From: CAWGCE01 sp964480915
GTDB lineage: Bacteria; Planctomycetota; Planctomycetia; Pirellulales; Pirellulaceae
Direction of reading: 5' to 3'
NCBI GenBank assembly: GCA_964480915.1
Contig: CAYZRS010000015.1
Span: 35,807-99,806, forward strand
DNA length: 64,000 bases
The notes under the pieces were generated by a model that worked only from the letters and a program-made list of their open reading frames with translations, did not search any database and had not been told where the DNA came from. The translations under genes were made by a program, and so were the position numbers. Shown piece by piece: positions 44,231 through 53,791 of the stretch; position 1 is the first letter of the stretch; every line of letters starts with the position of its first letter.

Positions 44231-47200
44231 CTAAGGCTGGGCAAATACGAACTCGAACATTCGATCGCTGTCGCCCTGCTCTTCGTCTCGGTCTGTCTCG
44301 TTTTGCTCGAATGCATCCGCAATGAATGGCGTCGCCAGCGTGGCTTCGGCCGCTGCACTCACCTGCCTTAGCATCCGATCACCTACCGGCGCGTCGCGCA
44401 GGTCGGCCGTTTGCTCGGCAACTTCAAATTCATCGGCTTCCAGCTCTGCACTCTTGTGACTGGGAAGACCTGATGGCTCCAGTCGCGAACCGACCTCCGA
44501 AATTCTGGTTCCGTCCTTCAAACTCGCGTCGTCAGACTCGGTGAACTTATTGCTATTCCAAAGTACAAAATCCTGACCATCGGTGTTCCCGTCGGCGTTG
44601 AAGTCAGCGCCACACCAACCATTGTTAGAAGAGAACTTGAACGTATTCCAAATCACGAAATCTTGGCCATTCACGAACCCATCCAAGTTCGCATCCCCAA
44701 CAAGGAACGATTTACCCGCACCCAGGTTTACCTCGCCAGCAACTCGCAACCATCCATCCGCGGCATCGGTAATATCAACTAAGTCGACCATGCCATCGAA
44801 ATTCATATCGTAGATCAGATCGTCGCTGCCGCTGACAATTGCGGCAACGAGATCATCGATGTCGTTACAGTCCCAGAAACCATCGCCATTGAAATCGCCA
44901 TCGGGCACCAGCGCCGCGCCAAACTCCGCGGCCCCCATATCGACCCGTGCGCCCGGTATCGCATCGCCATCAACGACTCGTTGAAAACCGCGTTGATCGG
45001 TCCCCGCAGTGACACTCGGGTCTCCGGCATCCACGGCCGGACTATCAACCGCCGGCAAGTGAGTGAAAGTTGGCCCACCATTGTCTTGCAGTGGCCCCAA
45101 CTTGGCGTCGATCAAACCACCAGCAGGTCCGCCGATAATGTTACCATTGGCGTCCGGAGCCGCCTCCACCAATGCGCTACCCTCATTCGTGCCAATCAAG
45201 CTGTAATTGACAACGAGCGAGCCACCAGCACTCAAATCGGGAGCCGAAGCGGTATCGGTATTCCCAGAGATAATCGAGTTCGAGATGCCCGAGACCGAAT
45301 CGAGGTAGTTGAGAACACCTCCACCAAACACGCCGTAGTTGTCGGTGATCGTTGAACCCTCGATGTTGATGGACAAGCCCGGATCGGCGGTAGCGTCGAG
45401 TCGGAGATAACTACCACCTCCATTGGCAAATGATTGGTTGCCGGAGATCGTACTCTGTTGCACCACAAGGAAGGCATTCGTCACATCAAATCCGCCCCCC
45501 GTGCTGAGTGCGTAGCCGTTAGAGATCGTGGAGCGATTTACGGTCGAGGCCGACCCCCCTAGCGCCACAAAACCGGCTCCTGAGCCGTAGCTCGTATTCG
45601 AATCGATCGTGGTATCTTCGATGTTCAGTTGCACGCTTTGAGAAATGTAGAGCCCTCCACCGCTACCGGTCGATTGGTTGCCTTCAATCAGGCTATTGGT
45701 AATTGTGGCGCTCGCTGGATAAGTATTGGCAAAACTGAGTCGTACTCCCGCACCGCGGTCGAAAGCCATATTGTCCGAAATGGTCGACTCGTCGATCGTC
45801 GTATCGGTAGCTCGCCCGGTGTGAACGCCAGCCCCATCATCCAGGCTGGTGTTGCCCATGATCGTGCTACTCTTGATCGTGACCTTGCCGGTAAAAAGAT
45901 CGGTCGCACTCCCTTCGCCGCGGGTGTAAATCGCGCCTCCACGAGCGGTCGCCGAATTGCCATAAATATCGGTGTCTAGAATGTAAGTCGTAATCGACGA
46001 ACTAGACCGCAACGCACCACCACTGCCTCCAGCTAAGTTCCCAGAGAGTCGACTGTTGACCACCGTCAATGCCGCGCCGGTTGGACCAGCGGAAAAGCTA
46101 AATCCGCTCGAGTGAATCGCTCCACCATCATCTCCCACAGAATTACCGGTTAGGTCGGAATTGGTGATCGTCGTCATCGCCAACTGCCCCGTGCTAATCG
46201 CGCCTCCATCATCGATGGCGGTGTTTGCGTCAAAGGTCGAATCGGTGATGGTTACCACGGTTCCCGGAGCAACACCAAATGAGGAGGCATAGATCGCGCC
46301 ACCACGGTCGTAAGCGTAATTATTGCTGAACGTCGAATTGTCGATGGTGAGGCTCACTAACGAACCGGCCGAGATGGCTCCTCCATCCCCCGTTCCTGTC
46401 ATCGTCGTCACATTCGAATCGAAGGAGCTGTCGTTCACGTTCACAATCGCGGCATCGGTCGCGTGTATCCCACCGCCACGCTCAGTGACGGTGTTGGAAT
46501 TGAACTGAGAATTTCCTTGCACATTCAATACGGCCGTATCGTCGGCCCACGCTCCACCGCCAAAGTCACCGTAGTTCGAGCGAACCACCGTGTTGTTGAG
46601 CGTCATCACCGAGTAATAGTCGTTGCCTAACCCGCCACCAAGTCCACTCGCGGCGTACATCGTGTCATCGTGAGCGGCCAGGTTACCGGTCACCATGCTG
46701 TCCGTAAGGACGACCGCGCTGCCCACGCCATAACTGGAAAGTCCACCCGCTACCGTTGAATACATCGTTGCCGACGTGACGGTGTTGCCCGAGATGACCC
46801 CGTTGGTGATGGAAAGGTACCCACCGGCTGTATTATGAAGCCCGCCACCGCGACTGTAGGCCATGTTCGAATCGAAGGTCACGTCGGTCATCATGACCAT
46901 TCCGCCTACGTTGCCAAAACCGCCTCCGCTGGCGCCAACATTGCCCGTCAACGTCGCGGAAGAGAGTGACAGTGTTTCTTCGTTGCGAATGCCGCCGCCC
47001 GTTTCGCTGACGAGATCGCCCACCGAATTTCCACCTGTGATGGTCAGATTGCTGATCGAAACGGGAACGGAAGTGGCGCTGCCATCGCTGACATTTAAAA
47101 CGCGCGAATTGCCCCCTGCCGATATCGTCACAGCCGTACCGCTGCCAGCAAGATTGCTGCCGTCGATCGTGATGCCCTTGTCGATGATCAATTCGCCCAT

Positions 47201-47431
47201 CGATAAGGAAATCGTCTCGTTGCCGGCTCCTAAGTTGAAATCGATCGTTTCGTTGGGTGCTGCGCTGGCAAGTTCAGTTCTCAGCTCGCCCGGCATTCCC
47301 AAATCAGAATTCAATGTGACCGTGGCAAGTACGCGTCGGAATTCGAGCGACTCTAAGGAAAGTCGACGCCGACCAGTAAAAGGCCGCTTCTTATCTGTTC
47401 GATTGCGACTTGTGAAGCGATGCAGCGACAT
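44231..47431 (-). CDS. Giant secreted beta-helix protein with dockerin-like repeats
   Basis: 1066 residues from ATG 47431 with AAGGGAG 6 bases upstream. The basic N-terminus carries LESLEFRRVLA at about residues 28-38 in place of a normal signal peptide. Residues of about 40-830 are a right-handed beta-helix with many SxSxNTxxDGGGxxN-type turns, such as TGGGIRNEETLSLSSATLT and SGNTDTASAPDLS, as in adhesin-like or polymorphic membrane proteins. An EF-hand-like DGDFNGDGFWDCNDID (about 842) precedes two dockerin-like units ending DGQDFVIWNTFKF and DGQDFVLWNSNKF. A 100-residue acidic tail follows. There is no PEP-CTERM or autotransporter domain. Confidence 0.87.
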   Translation of the reverse strand: MSLHRFTSRNRTDKKRPFTGRRRLSLESLEFRRVLATVTLNSDLGMPGELRTELASAAPNETIDFNLGAGNETISLSMGELIIDKGITIDGSNLAGSGTAVTISAGGNSRVLNVSDGSATSVPVSISNLTITGGNSVGDLVSETGGGIRNEETLSLSSATLTGNVGASGGGFGNVGGMVMMTDVTFDSNMAYSRGGGLHNTAGGYLSITNGVISGNTVTSATMYSTVAGGLSSYGVGSAVVLTDSMVTGNLAAHDDTMYAASGLGGGLGNDYYSVMTLNNTVVRSNYGDFGGGAWADDTAVLNVQGNSQFNSNTVTERGGGIHATDAAIVNVNDSSFDSNVTTMTGTGDGGAISAGSLVSLTIDNSTFSNNYAYDRGGAIYASSFGVAPGTVVTITDSTFDANTAIDDGGAISTGQLAMTTITNSDLTGNSVGDDGGAIHSSGFSFSAGPTGAALTVVNSRLSGNLAGGSGGALRSSSSITTYILDTDIYGNSATARGGAIYTRGEGSATDLFTGKVTIKSSTIMGNTSLDDGAGVHTGRATDTTIDESTISDNMAFDRGAGVRLSFANTYPASATITNSLIEGNQSTGSGGGLYISQSVQLNIEDTTIDSNTSYGSGAGFVALGGSASTVNRSTISNGYALSTGGGFDVTNAFLVVQQSTISGNQSFANGGGSYLRLDATADPGLSINIEGSTITDNYGVFGGGVLNYLDSVSGISNSIISGNTDTASAPDLSAGGSLVVNYSLIGTNEGSALVEAAPDANGNIIGGPAGGLIDAKLGPLQDNGGPTFTHLPAVDSPAVDAGDPSVTAGTDQRGFQRVVDGDAIPGARVDMGAAEFGAALVPDGDFNGDGFWDCNDIDDLVAAIVSGSDDLIYDMNFDGMVDLVDITDAADGWLRVAGEVNLGAGKSFLVGDANLDGFVNGQDFVIWNTFKFSSNNGWCGADFNADGNTDGQDFVLWNSNKFTESDDASLKDGTRISEVGSRLEPSGLPSHKSAELEADEFEVAEQTADLRDAPVGDRMLRQVSAAAEATLATPFIADAFEQNETDRDEEQGDSDRMFEFVFAQP

Positions 47432-47737
47432 GATGTACTCCCTTGAGTGAAAGCTAAGAACCACCAATCCTCAAATCCCTCATTCGATCGCGATCGCTCA
47501 TCAATCGACGTTTCGACTTGTTGAACTTCACGACGCACCTCACGCGGATACAGCGCGAGGCAGCCACCCGATTGGACTGTATGTTAAAGAACATGCGTGA
47601 ACAAGCGCTTAATAGAGAGACAGCCACGATTAGGCTCAGCCATCGAAAGACGACGGCAATTAGCGCGCAGAAGATTTTCGAGAACTGAATCGATGATTCA
47701 GTCCATTTCTAGAATTCAGTAACTGCAAAACTTCCGA

Positions 47738-47977
47738 CTAGCCAAAAGCCAATCGAGTGCGTGAGTAAGAGGGTCGTCGATTGCGCAACGTGACGTGACC
47801 CGCACGACGATACGTGAATTGACGAACCTTGTAGACACAGTCTTTGACGCCTGAGAATGACACGGCAGGACCTTCAAAAGAGAAGGACAGATTGCGCGTC
47901 CGGCTGGTGAAAGGAAGCAGGTGCTCGTTGGACCGAGTCTCTTCCTTAACTTTTTTCTTCGTAGAACGATTTTCCAT
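47738..47977 (-). CDS. Possible small protein, unrecognised
   Basis: 79 residues, Lys/Arg-rich, with an ATG preceded by a GAGAG stretch. It has no signal peptide, domain or known family. It sits alone in a gap of about 860 bases between the beta-helix gene and the MFS gene. The second half is strongly basic and beta-like (TYRRAGHVTLRNRRPSYSR). It may be a real small gene, or a chance frame in untranslated DNA. Confidence 0.3.
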   Translation of the reverse strand: MENRSTKKKVKEETRSNEHLLPFTSRTRNLSFSFEGPAVSFSGVKDCVYKVRQFTYRRAGHVTLRNRRPSYSRTRLAFG

Positions 47978-48160
47978 TAGAGCTCTCTCTTGGACTCACC
48001 GTAAAGTGAGTTCCCCATCTAAATCACTAGCAAGTAACCTCGCATTTCAATTCAATGACCGGCCCTACGTACGGACCGCTCAACCACGCCCTCTAGTCTA
48101 AACGAACGCCGATTTAGGTCAATAAGAAGGCGAATTTCGCCCGCAAATCCCCTCGCCAGA

Positions 48161-48182
48161 GGCTGCAGCCTGGAATTTCCAG
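48161..48182. repeat. Adjacent palindromes upstream of the MFS gene
   Basis: GGCTGCAGCC (48161-48170) is a perfect 10-base palindrome. It is directly followed by the inverted repeat CTGGAA-T-TTCCAG (48170-48182). They lie about 110 bases before the start of the nucleoside-permease-like gene. A regulator site is possible but unproven. The rest of the gap to 48289 shows no coding frame. Confidence 0.35.
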
Positions 48183-48289
48183 TGAATTCCCTGGCAAATC
48201 AGCAGTTTTTTCAGCCGTGACCGCTTCCCAGCCTGGCGAATGGCCGTAACGCTGGTAGGTCAATTCAGGACTCTTGAGGGGTGAGCCAT

Positions 48290-49579
48290 ATGACCAAGTC
48301 AGCACGTCTGAGCCTAATGATGTTCTTCCAGTTTTTCATCTGGGGAGCATTCTTCGTCCCCATGGGAAGTTATCTGGGCGTCATTTTTGCAGAATATAAA
48401 GGCAATCTGAATCAAATCATTGGCAACACCTATGCCACGCAGACCTGGGCGGCTCTTTTTGCGCCCGTGATCGTCGGTTATGTGGCGGACCGATTATTCA
48501 ATAAAGAGAAGGTCAACGGAGTACTCCATTTGATGGGCGGCGCCCTGCTCTGGTGGTGCAGTACCATCACGGACTCGCCTGACAAATTCTTCTGGGCGAT
48601 GCTGGCATTTTTTCTTTGCTACATGCCAACGATGGCGCTCGTCAACGCGATCACATTTCAGAATGTCGATTCGGTAGAGAACGAGTTCCCGAAGATTCGG
48701 TTGTGGGGAACGATCGGTTGGATCGTCTCTGGCCTTGTCGTATCGCAGTCACTGTTTGGTCTTTTTCCGATTCCGGTCATACCCAAATTCCTGTTGCCAG
48801 AAACTGGCGTCGAAGACATTGGCCGGACCGCACTGCCGCTGCAAATGGCCTCGATCGTCAGCTTCATCTACGGCATCTACAGCTTCACTCTGCCAGCCTC
48901 CCCGCCGCAAGGAAAAGAGCGACCGGTGAGCTTGGCTCGCATCCTCGGCCTCGACGCGTTGCAACTGTTTGCCAACCCATCCTATTTAGTGTTCGCAGTC
49001 TGCTCGTTCTTGATATCCATTCCGCTGGCGTTTTATTACGCAAGAACTCACGAATTTGCTTCGGCCATGGCTTTTGGGGATCGCACGTCGGCCGTGATGG
49101 CGCTGGGGCAGGTGAGCGAAATACTATTCTTGGCACTCGTACCGTTTTTCCTCACGAGACTGGGAGTAAAAAAAATGTTGCTGGTGGGCATGTTGGCCTG
49201 GGCAGCTCGTTACGCACTATTCGGCCTAATGCCCTCGACGCCTGCGATGTTGCTTTTGGGAATCGTGCTGCATGGCATCTGTTACGACTTTTTCTTCGTA
49301 ACGGGCCAGCTCTACACCGACCGAGTCGCTCCCGAAGAAATGCGGACCAGTGCTCAAGCCTTGGTCGGATTATTGACCTACGGTGGAGGCATGTTGGTCG
49401 GCAATATGCTGCATGGCTATTGGGGCGACAAGATCGGCCTCGATCCGACAACGGCAGAAGGCTGGCTAGCCGGCGCGCGTCAGTTCTGGCTCTTACCGGC
49501 CGGACTCGCAGCAGCCGTGGCCATTTTGTTCTTGGTCACATTCTGGGATCAACCAACCACCGAAAACGGCGACGTGTAG
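48290..49579 (+). CDS. MFS transporter, nucleoside:H+ symporter-like
   Basis: 429 residues from ATG 48290; AGGGG (48277-48281) lies 8 bases upstream, whereas GTG 48281 would overlap it. About 12 transmembrane segments are present, beginning SLMMFFQFFIWGAFFVPMGS. The stretch WAALFAPVIVGYVADRLF followed by KVNGVLHLMGGALLW is typical of the NupG/XapB-like nucleoside:H+ symporter group. The second half has FFFVTGQLYTDRVAPEEMRT. It would import nucleosides or a related solute across the inner membrane. A rho-independent terminator follows at 49650-49688. No nucleoside catabolic genes are near. Confidence 0.86.
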   Translation: MTKSARLSLMMFFQFFIWGAFFVPMGSYLGVIFAEYKGNLNQIIGNTYATQTWAALFAPVIVGYVADRLFNKEKVNGVLHLMGGALLWWCSTITDSPDKFFWAMLAFFLCYMPTMALVNAITFQNVDSVENEFPKIRLWGTIGWIVSGLVVSQSLFGLFPIPVIPKFLLPETGVEDIGRTALPLQMASIVSFIYGIYSFTLPASPPQGKERPVSLARILGLDALQLFANPSYLVFAVCSFLISIPLAFYYARTHEFASAMAFGDRTSAVMALGQVSEILFLALVPFFLTRLGVKKMLLVGMLAWAARYALFGLMPSTPAMLLLGIVLHGICYDFFFVTGQLYTDRVAPEEMRTSAQALVGLLTYGGGMLVGNMLHGYWGDKIGLDPTTAEGWLAGARQFWLLPAGLAAAVAILFLVTFWDQPTTENGDV

Positions 49580-49649
49580 AGCTTCACCGAAACTGAACGC
49601 AGTCGCACCGCTGGGAAGACCCGTTGGCAATGGAGGCAGCTTGCTTGAA

Positions 49650-49688
49650 GCCGTGGCGCCATCAAGAGATGTCACGGCCCTGCTTTTT
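49650..49688 (+). terminator. Rho-independent terminator for the MFS gene
   Basis: The hairpin has GCCGTG (49650-49655) pairing with CACGGC (49673-49678), and an inner stem CATC (49660-49663) with GATG (49668-49671) around the loop AAGA. A T-run (49684-49688) follows on the plus strand. Confidence 0.65.
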
Positions 49689-49726
49689 GCCGCCAGCATC
49701 GGACGGGCTCAACCAGGACACGATAA

Positions 49727-49755
49727 AGGCCACGTTGAACGGTTCAACGCGGCCT
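49727..49755 (-). terminator. Hairpin terminator for the 49789-53247 gene
   Basis: Arms 49727-49740 and 49742-49755 are complementary, except for one mismatch, around a single-base loop. On the minus strand the stem is followed by TTTAT, about 34 bases after the stop of the leftward giant-protein gene. Confidence 0.65.
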
Positions 49756-49788
49756 CATCGCATCTGGCACTGATTTAGGCGATGCCGA

Positions 49789-52700
49789 TTACAACTGACC
49801 TTGAAGGCCTTCTAGCCAGTCGTTGAAGTCGGCGATCTCTTCACTGTCATCGAGAGTACTGAGGTATTCCGTGACTTCCGTCACAAGAGTCGGCGATGTC
49901 TGGACAAAGTCGACGATGTCATCCCAAGGCTGGCCCAGTTCGATCGACTCGTCACTAATCGCGGCGAACAAGTCGTCAACAGCGAGCGTCGAACCATCGT
50001 CACCTTCAATGATGGCATCGGTCAGTGGTGCCGCCGGTGTGGGCGTCGCCATTTCGTTGATGACCAGCAAGGCGTCCAGCGGCGAACTGACGCCATCCGC
50101 ATTCACGTCGAAATAGATTCCGCTACCATCGTGAGTTCCGTTGACCACGTTGATCACCATCAAGGCATCCAGCGGCGACACTTGGCCATCTCCATTGACG
50201 TCATACGCGTTGTCGAGGTTCGTGATGCTGCTTCCACCGCCGGAAAGAGGTGCCACGTTGCCAATCGCCAGACTGACAGTGCCGTACTGTACCTGTTCCA
50301 CCGGAAGCGGCGAGTTCTCGCCGAACAGCAAGATCGGATGCTGCGTTTGATCTTCAGCAGGGTCGGCGTTGAATGTCAGCAAGCCGTCGGTGGAGCCAGC
50401 AGTGAATCCAAGCCGGAAGACTTCGAATTCTCCGCTCCCCAATGGTGAGAGACCATCGATACCGCCCACTTCATCGATGACGCCACCGACCGTGGTCGAG
50501 CCCGAAGTCGCAGACGGATAGGTCGTTGAGTGAACAATGGCTCCATCGACTGAGGCCAAGACGCTCGAATACGTGACGTCGAGGTAGGCCGAAAAGACGC
50601 CCTCGCCAACATCGGTTACATCTTGAACAAACACACGCAGTTCGAAGTTCTCACCCGGGTCAACCGAAGTCACCTCGTTGCCTGCGGCATCGAAAGTTCG
50701 CAGGAGGAATTGGACGTCCGTTGTTCCATTAACGGTTACGCTCACGGTCGCCATGTCGGTGCCACCGTTCCCGTCCGAAACCGTATATGTGAACGTGTCG
50801 ACGAGCGATTCGCCATCCTGCAAGGAGAGCAGCGTCGAAGACGCAGATGGATCATAAGTCACCAAGCCGGTCGTCGTGTCAACCGAGACAGCGGCACCTT
50901 GGGCACTCGTTGCCGAGACGGCCGAAACGGAAAGCGTATTGCCGTCTGTGTCGGTGTCGTTCTGCACGAGCACCGACCCGTTGATCGTGAGCGGTGTCAC
51001 ATCGGTCGCCGAGAAGCCGGCATCGTCATTTGCCACGGGTGGATCATTCAATGAAACGTTGATCGTGATGATCGCGTTATCTGACAAACCACCAGCATCG
51101 GTGACACGGACATTTAGCTCCAGCGTTTCGCCGTCAACCAACATCGTGTCGTCGGAAACGGTGATGTCACCGGTCGATGAACCGACAAGGAAAATTCCTG
51201 ATCCGGAACCGCCTGTCAGCGAATATGTCAAAACATCACCAACATCCGGATCGGTGGCCACAATCGTGGCAACCGTCGTTCCGTTGACTGCCGTGGGCAG
51301 CACACGGAATGTCTGATTCGCCGCGTCGGGTGCTTCGTTGACATTGACGACTGTCACCGCAATCGAGTTGGATGAAGCAGCCTGTCCAAAGTTATCGGTC
51401 GCGGTCACGACGACGTTGATCGTGCCGACATCCGCGTCATCGGCTGTGCCGCTCAGGACGCCAGTTGCCGATTCAATGCTGAGCCAAGCTGGCAGCTCAC
51501 CACCATCTGCGGTTGCCGAGAACGTCAGGCTATCGCCCGGATCGGGGTCGCTGAAGGAGGTGCCTGCATTGAGACTGAAGGCGTCACCCTCATTCACCGA
51601 TTGATCGGGAATCGCCGTACCGAATACCGGAACATCATTCAGGTCCTGAACGGTAATGGTGAACGTCGTCGAATCGTCGGCCGAAAGATCGACGGCTCGC
51701 ACGACCACCGTGAAGGCACCACCATCGCCATCGGAAGGTGTACCGGAGAGAATCTGTGTCGTTTCGTCGAAGCTGAGCCACGCTGGTAAGTCTTCGGGGA
51801 CGCCATTCACCAGTTGCAAGACGGAGATGGTTGGATTGTCACTGACATCTGGGTCGCTGACGAAGCTACCAATATCAAGCGTAAACTCAGCATCCTCTTC
51901 TGCGGTCTGGTCAGCAATGCTGGCAACCACGGGCGGATCGTTGGTGTTCACCACGGTAATGTTGAATGTCGAATCGACCGCGAGGCCGTCAAAGTCCGTT
52001 GCCGTTGCGGTCAGCGTTAGGACTCCGACATCTGCGTTTCTCGGCGTGCCCGAGAGCGTGCTGCCATCCAGCATCAACCAGTCTGGCCGACCAGCCACCG
52101 TGAACGTGAGGACGTCGCCAGTTTGGTCTGAGAAAGCGCTCGAAATGTCGAGTGAGAATGGAGCGTCTTCCGTCGCAGTCGCTGCAGCAACACCGCTCGT
52201 CGTCGGAGCCACGTTGTTGGCGATGAAGACGAAGCTGAAGTCAACGGTTGGGTCTACGGTGTTGCCAAGGTCATCGACGGCGCTGAGGTTCAAGGTGTGA
52301 GCACCGTCCGACAGGGTTCCACCTGCCAGCGTGTTCATCAACGTTTGGCCGATAACGAAGCGATCGTTGGCGTCGATCGCAACCGAACTGGTCACGTCGA
52401 CAAGGGTACCACCGTCCAGGGCGGCCAAGATCTGAGTAATCTCTCGCTCGTCCGTAATCGTGCCGGAAACGGCTGCAACGGATGTGATTCCGTCAGTGCT
52501 ACTGATGCCAGTGTCGCTGACGAGCGATAGGCCCGAGATAAGAGGTGCGGTCGTGTCGGGAATGAACTCGATGTTTACCGTACCGATACCGGCATTGTTT
52601 TCGATCAGTTGGAAATCACTCGCATCAACCCCGCCGTTTCCATTGGCGTCAAAGCCAACGTCGTACTGATCGACTCCCATGTCGATGCCACGCGTCTGGT

Positions 52701-53247
52701 AGAACAGATCGGTCACGAAATTACCGGTGCCCAAGAACTGAGTCATCGCCGCGGAAGCCCGCAAACGCTCAAATTCGCTCACTTGAGAATCGGCCGTCTC
52801 GACGTCGCCCAGCAAGCTTGCCGTGAGCGTGTATTCGCCTGTCGTTCCCAGTTGGCTTCCCGAGACGATCGTATATTCACCCGCCGGCACGTCGACGATG
52901 GTTACGCCATCACGTCCATTGCCGTTGTTCATCATGGTGGCAGCGACTGGATTCCCGGCCGCATCGAGCACTTGTGGTGCCAACGGATCGACGTTGCCGT
53001 CATTAGAAATTAGCTGCAATTGAAGCGTTACCGAAGCACCCGGACTGTCGGGAGTTTCCACGATGACGAAGACGTCGTCGGTATCGCCGGGAGTTTCGAT
53101 CACGTCGATCGTGGAAGCGAGTACGTTCGCGGCGAGCACTTCACGCGATTCGAGTGGCTCTAGCGCTCCATAAAATCGTAATGGCAAACGCTTACCGAAC
53201 CTGCGGGTGTTCGATTTCCCTCGAATAGATTTTTGCTTGTTTTTCAT
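49789..53247 (-). CDS. Giant secreted Ig/cadherin-like protein with cohesin-like module and dockerin
   Basis: 1152 residues from ATG 53247; a TTG at 53265 is also in frame. The basic N-terminus carries LEPLESREVLAAN (about 30-42). Domains in order: a pre-peptidase-like beta domain (about 45-140); an EF-hand-like DVGFDANGNGGVDASDF (about 190); at least three Ig-like repeats with LPAWLSFDE-type strands (about 345-640); cadherin-like repeats (about 640-835) with TINVSLNDPPVANDDA; a cohesin-like module with GVFSAYLDVTY (about 839-994); and a two-part dockerin with DVNGDGQVSPLDALMVIN and DVNADGVSSPLDALLVINEM (about 1010-1069). The acidic C-terminal tail has no anchor. It is an extracellular binding or assembly protein; the ligand is unknown. 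Confidence 0.88.
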   Translation of the reverse strand: MKNKQKSIRGKSNTRRFGKRLPLRFYGALEPLESREVLAANVLASTIDVIETPGDTDDVFVIVETPDSPGASVTLQLQLISNDGNVDPLAPQVLDAAGNPVAATMMNNGNGRDGVTIVDVPAGEYTIVSGSQLGTTGEYTLTASLLGDVETADSQVSEFERLRASAAMTQFLGTGNFVTDLFYQTRGIDMGVDQYDVGFDANGNGGVDASDFQLIENNAGIGTVNIEFIPDTTAPLISGLSLVSDTGISSTDGITSVAAVSGTITDEREITQILAALDGGTLVDVTSSVAIDANDRFVIGQTLMNTLAGGTLSDGAHTLNLSAVDDLGNTVDPTVDFSFVFIANNVAPTTSGVAAATATEDAPFSLDISSAFSDQTGDVLTFTVAGRPDWLMLDGSTLSGTPRNADVGVLTLTATATDFDGLAVDSTFNITVVNTNDPPVVASIADQTAEEDAEFTLDIGSFVSDPDVSDNPTISVLQLVNGVPEDLPAWLSFDETTQILSGTPSDGDGGAFTVVVRAVDLSADDSTTFTITVQDLNDVPVFGTAIPDQSVNEGDAFSLNAGTSFSDPDPGDSLTFSATADGGELPAWLSIESATGVLSGTADDADVGTINVVVTATDNFGQAASSNSIAVTVVNVNEAPDAANQTFRVLPTAVNGTTVATIVATDPDVGDVLTYSLTGGSGSGIFLVGSSTGDITVSDDTMLVDGETLELNVRVTDAGGLSDNAIITINVSLNDPPVANDDAGFSATDVTPLTINGSVLVQNDTDTDGNTLSVSAVSATSAQGAAVSVDTTTGLVTYDPSASSTLLSLQDGESLVDTFTYTVSDGNGGTDMATVSVTVNGTTDVQFLLRTFDAAGNEVTSVDPGENFELRVFVQDVTDVGEGVFSAYLDVTYSSVLASVDGAIVHSTTYPSATSGSTTVGGVIDEVGGIDGLSPLGSGEFEVFRLGFTAGSTDGLLTFNADPAEDQTQHPILLFGENSPLPVEQVQYGTVSLAIGNVAPLSGGGSSITNLDNAYDVNGDGQVSPLDALMVINVVNGTHDGSGIYFDVNADGVSSPLDALLVINEMATPTPAAPLTDAIIEGDDGSTLAVDDLFAAISDESIELGQPWDDIVDFVQTSPTLVTEVTEYLSTLDDSEEIADFNDWLEGLQGQL

Positions 53248-53791
53248 CTCGATTGGTTGCCTCAAATGATGCGCTGGTGTTGAGTCCAGCTTCGTACGAC
53301 GAGCGTAGTGTCAGTGCCTGTTCCGTTTCAAACCACCGCTCGTGCGAATTGAAAAGTGACATCACAAAACGTTTTGATGAAAGCGATTCAAATCGAATGG
53401 GTGGTTCGGTCGCGAATTCACGCGACAAATTCATTAAACACAGGCACTTCAGCGAACGCAACGATTAGGCGAACGACTGAGGCTGGGTAAATTGGCAACA
53501 GCGCCCTATTTCCTTCCCAATGTGCAATAACGATGCAGCCGCGCGCCATAACAATACACTGAACGCGTGCTATCAACGGATAACCGTCATAAGTGTTCAA
53601 AAATGACTATCCGGAAAATTCTTCCTAAAACGATCAATCGATACGTCCCCTATGACCGAAAACGCTATTGAGATTGCTTGCGCTCTCTTTTGCGAAGTCG
53701 GCACTTCATGAAGACGTGCTGGCAGTGCTACGGAGACTTGCCGGGCGTGTCCGGCGTTCGCGAGCTTTTTGAAACGATGAAGGGGGACGAC
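53248..53791. other. 544-base divergent gap
   Basis: This lies between the leftward giant-protein gene and the rightward porin gene. Short open frames here (for example 53418-53600 minus) have no ribosome binding site or domain. No strong palindrome or promoter pair was recognised. Confidence 0.45.

Noticed and set aside
51656..52300. 214-residue plus-strand open frame
   Set aside because: It lies fully opposite the giant Ig/cadherin-like gene and has no domain or ribosome binding site. Low-complexity Ser/Thr/Val content mirrors the repeats.
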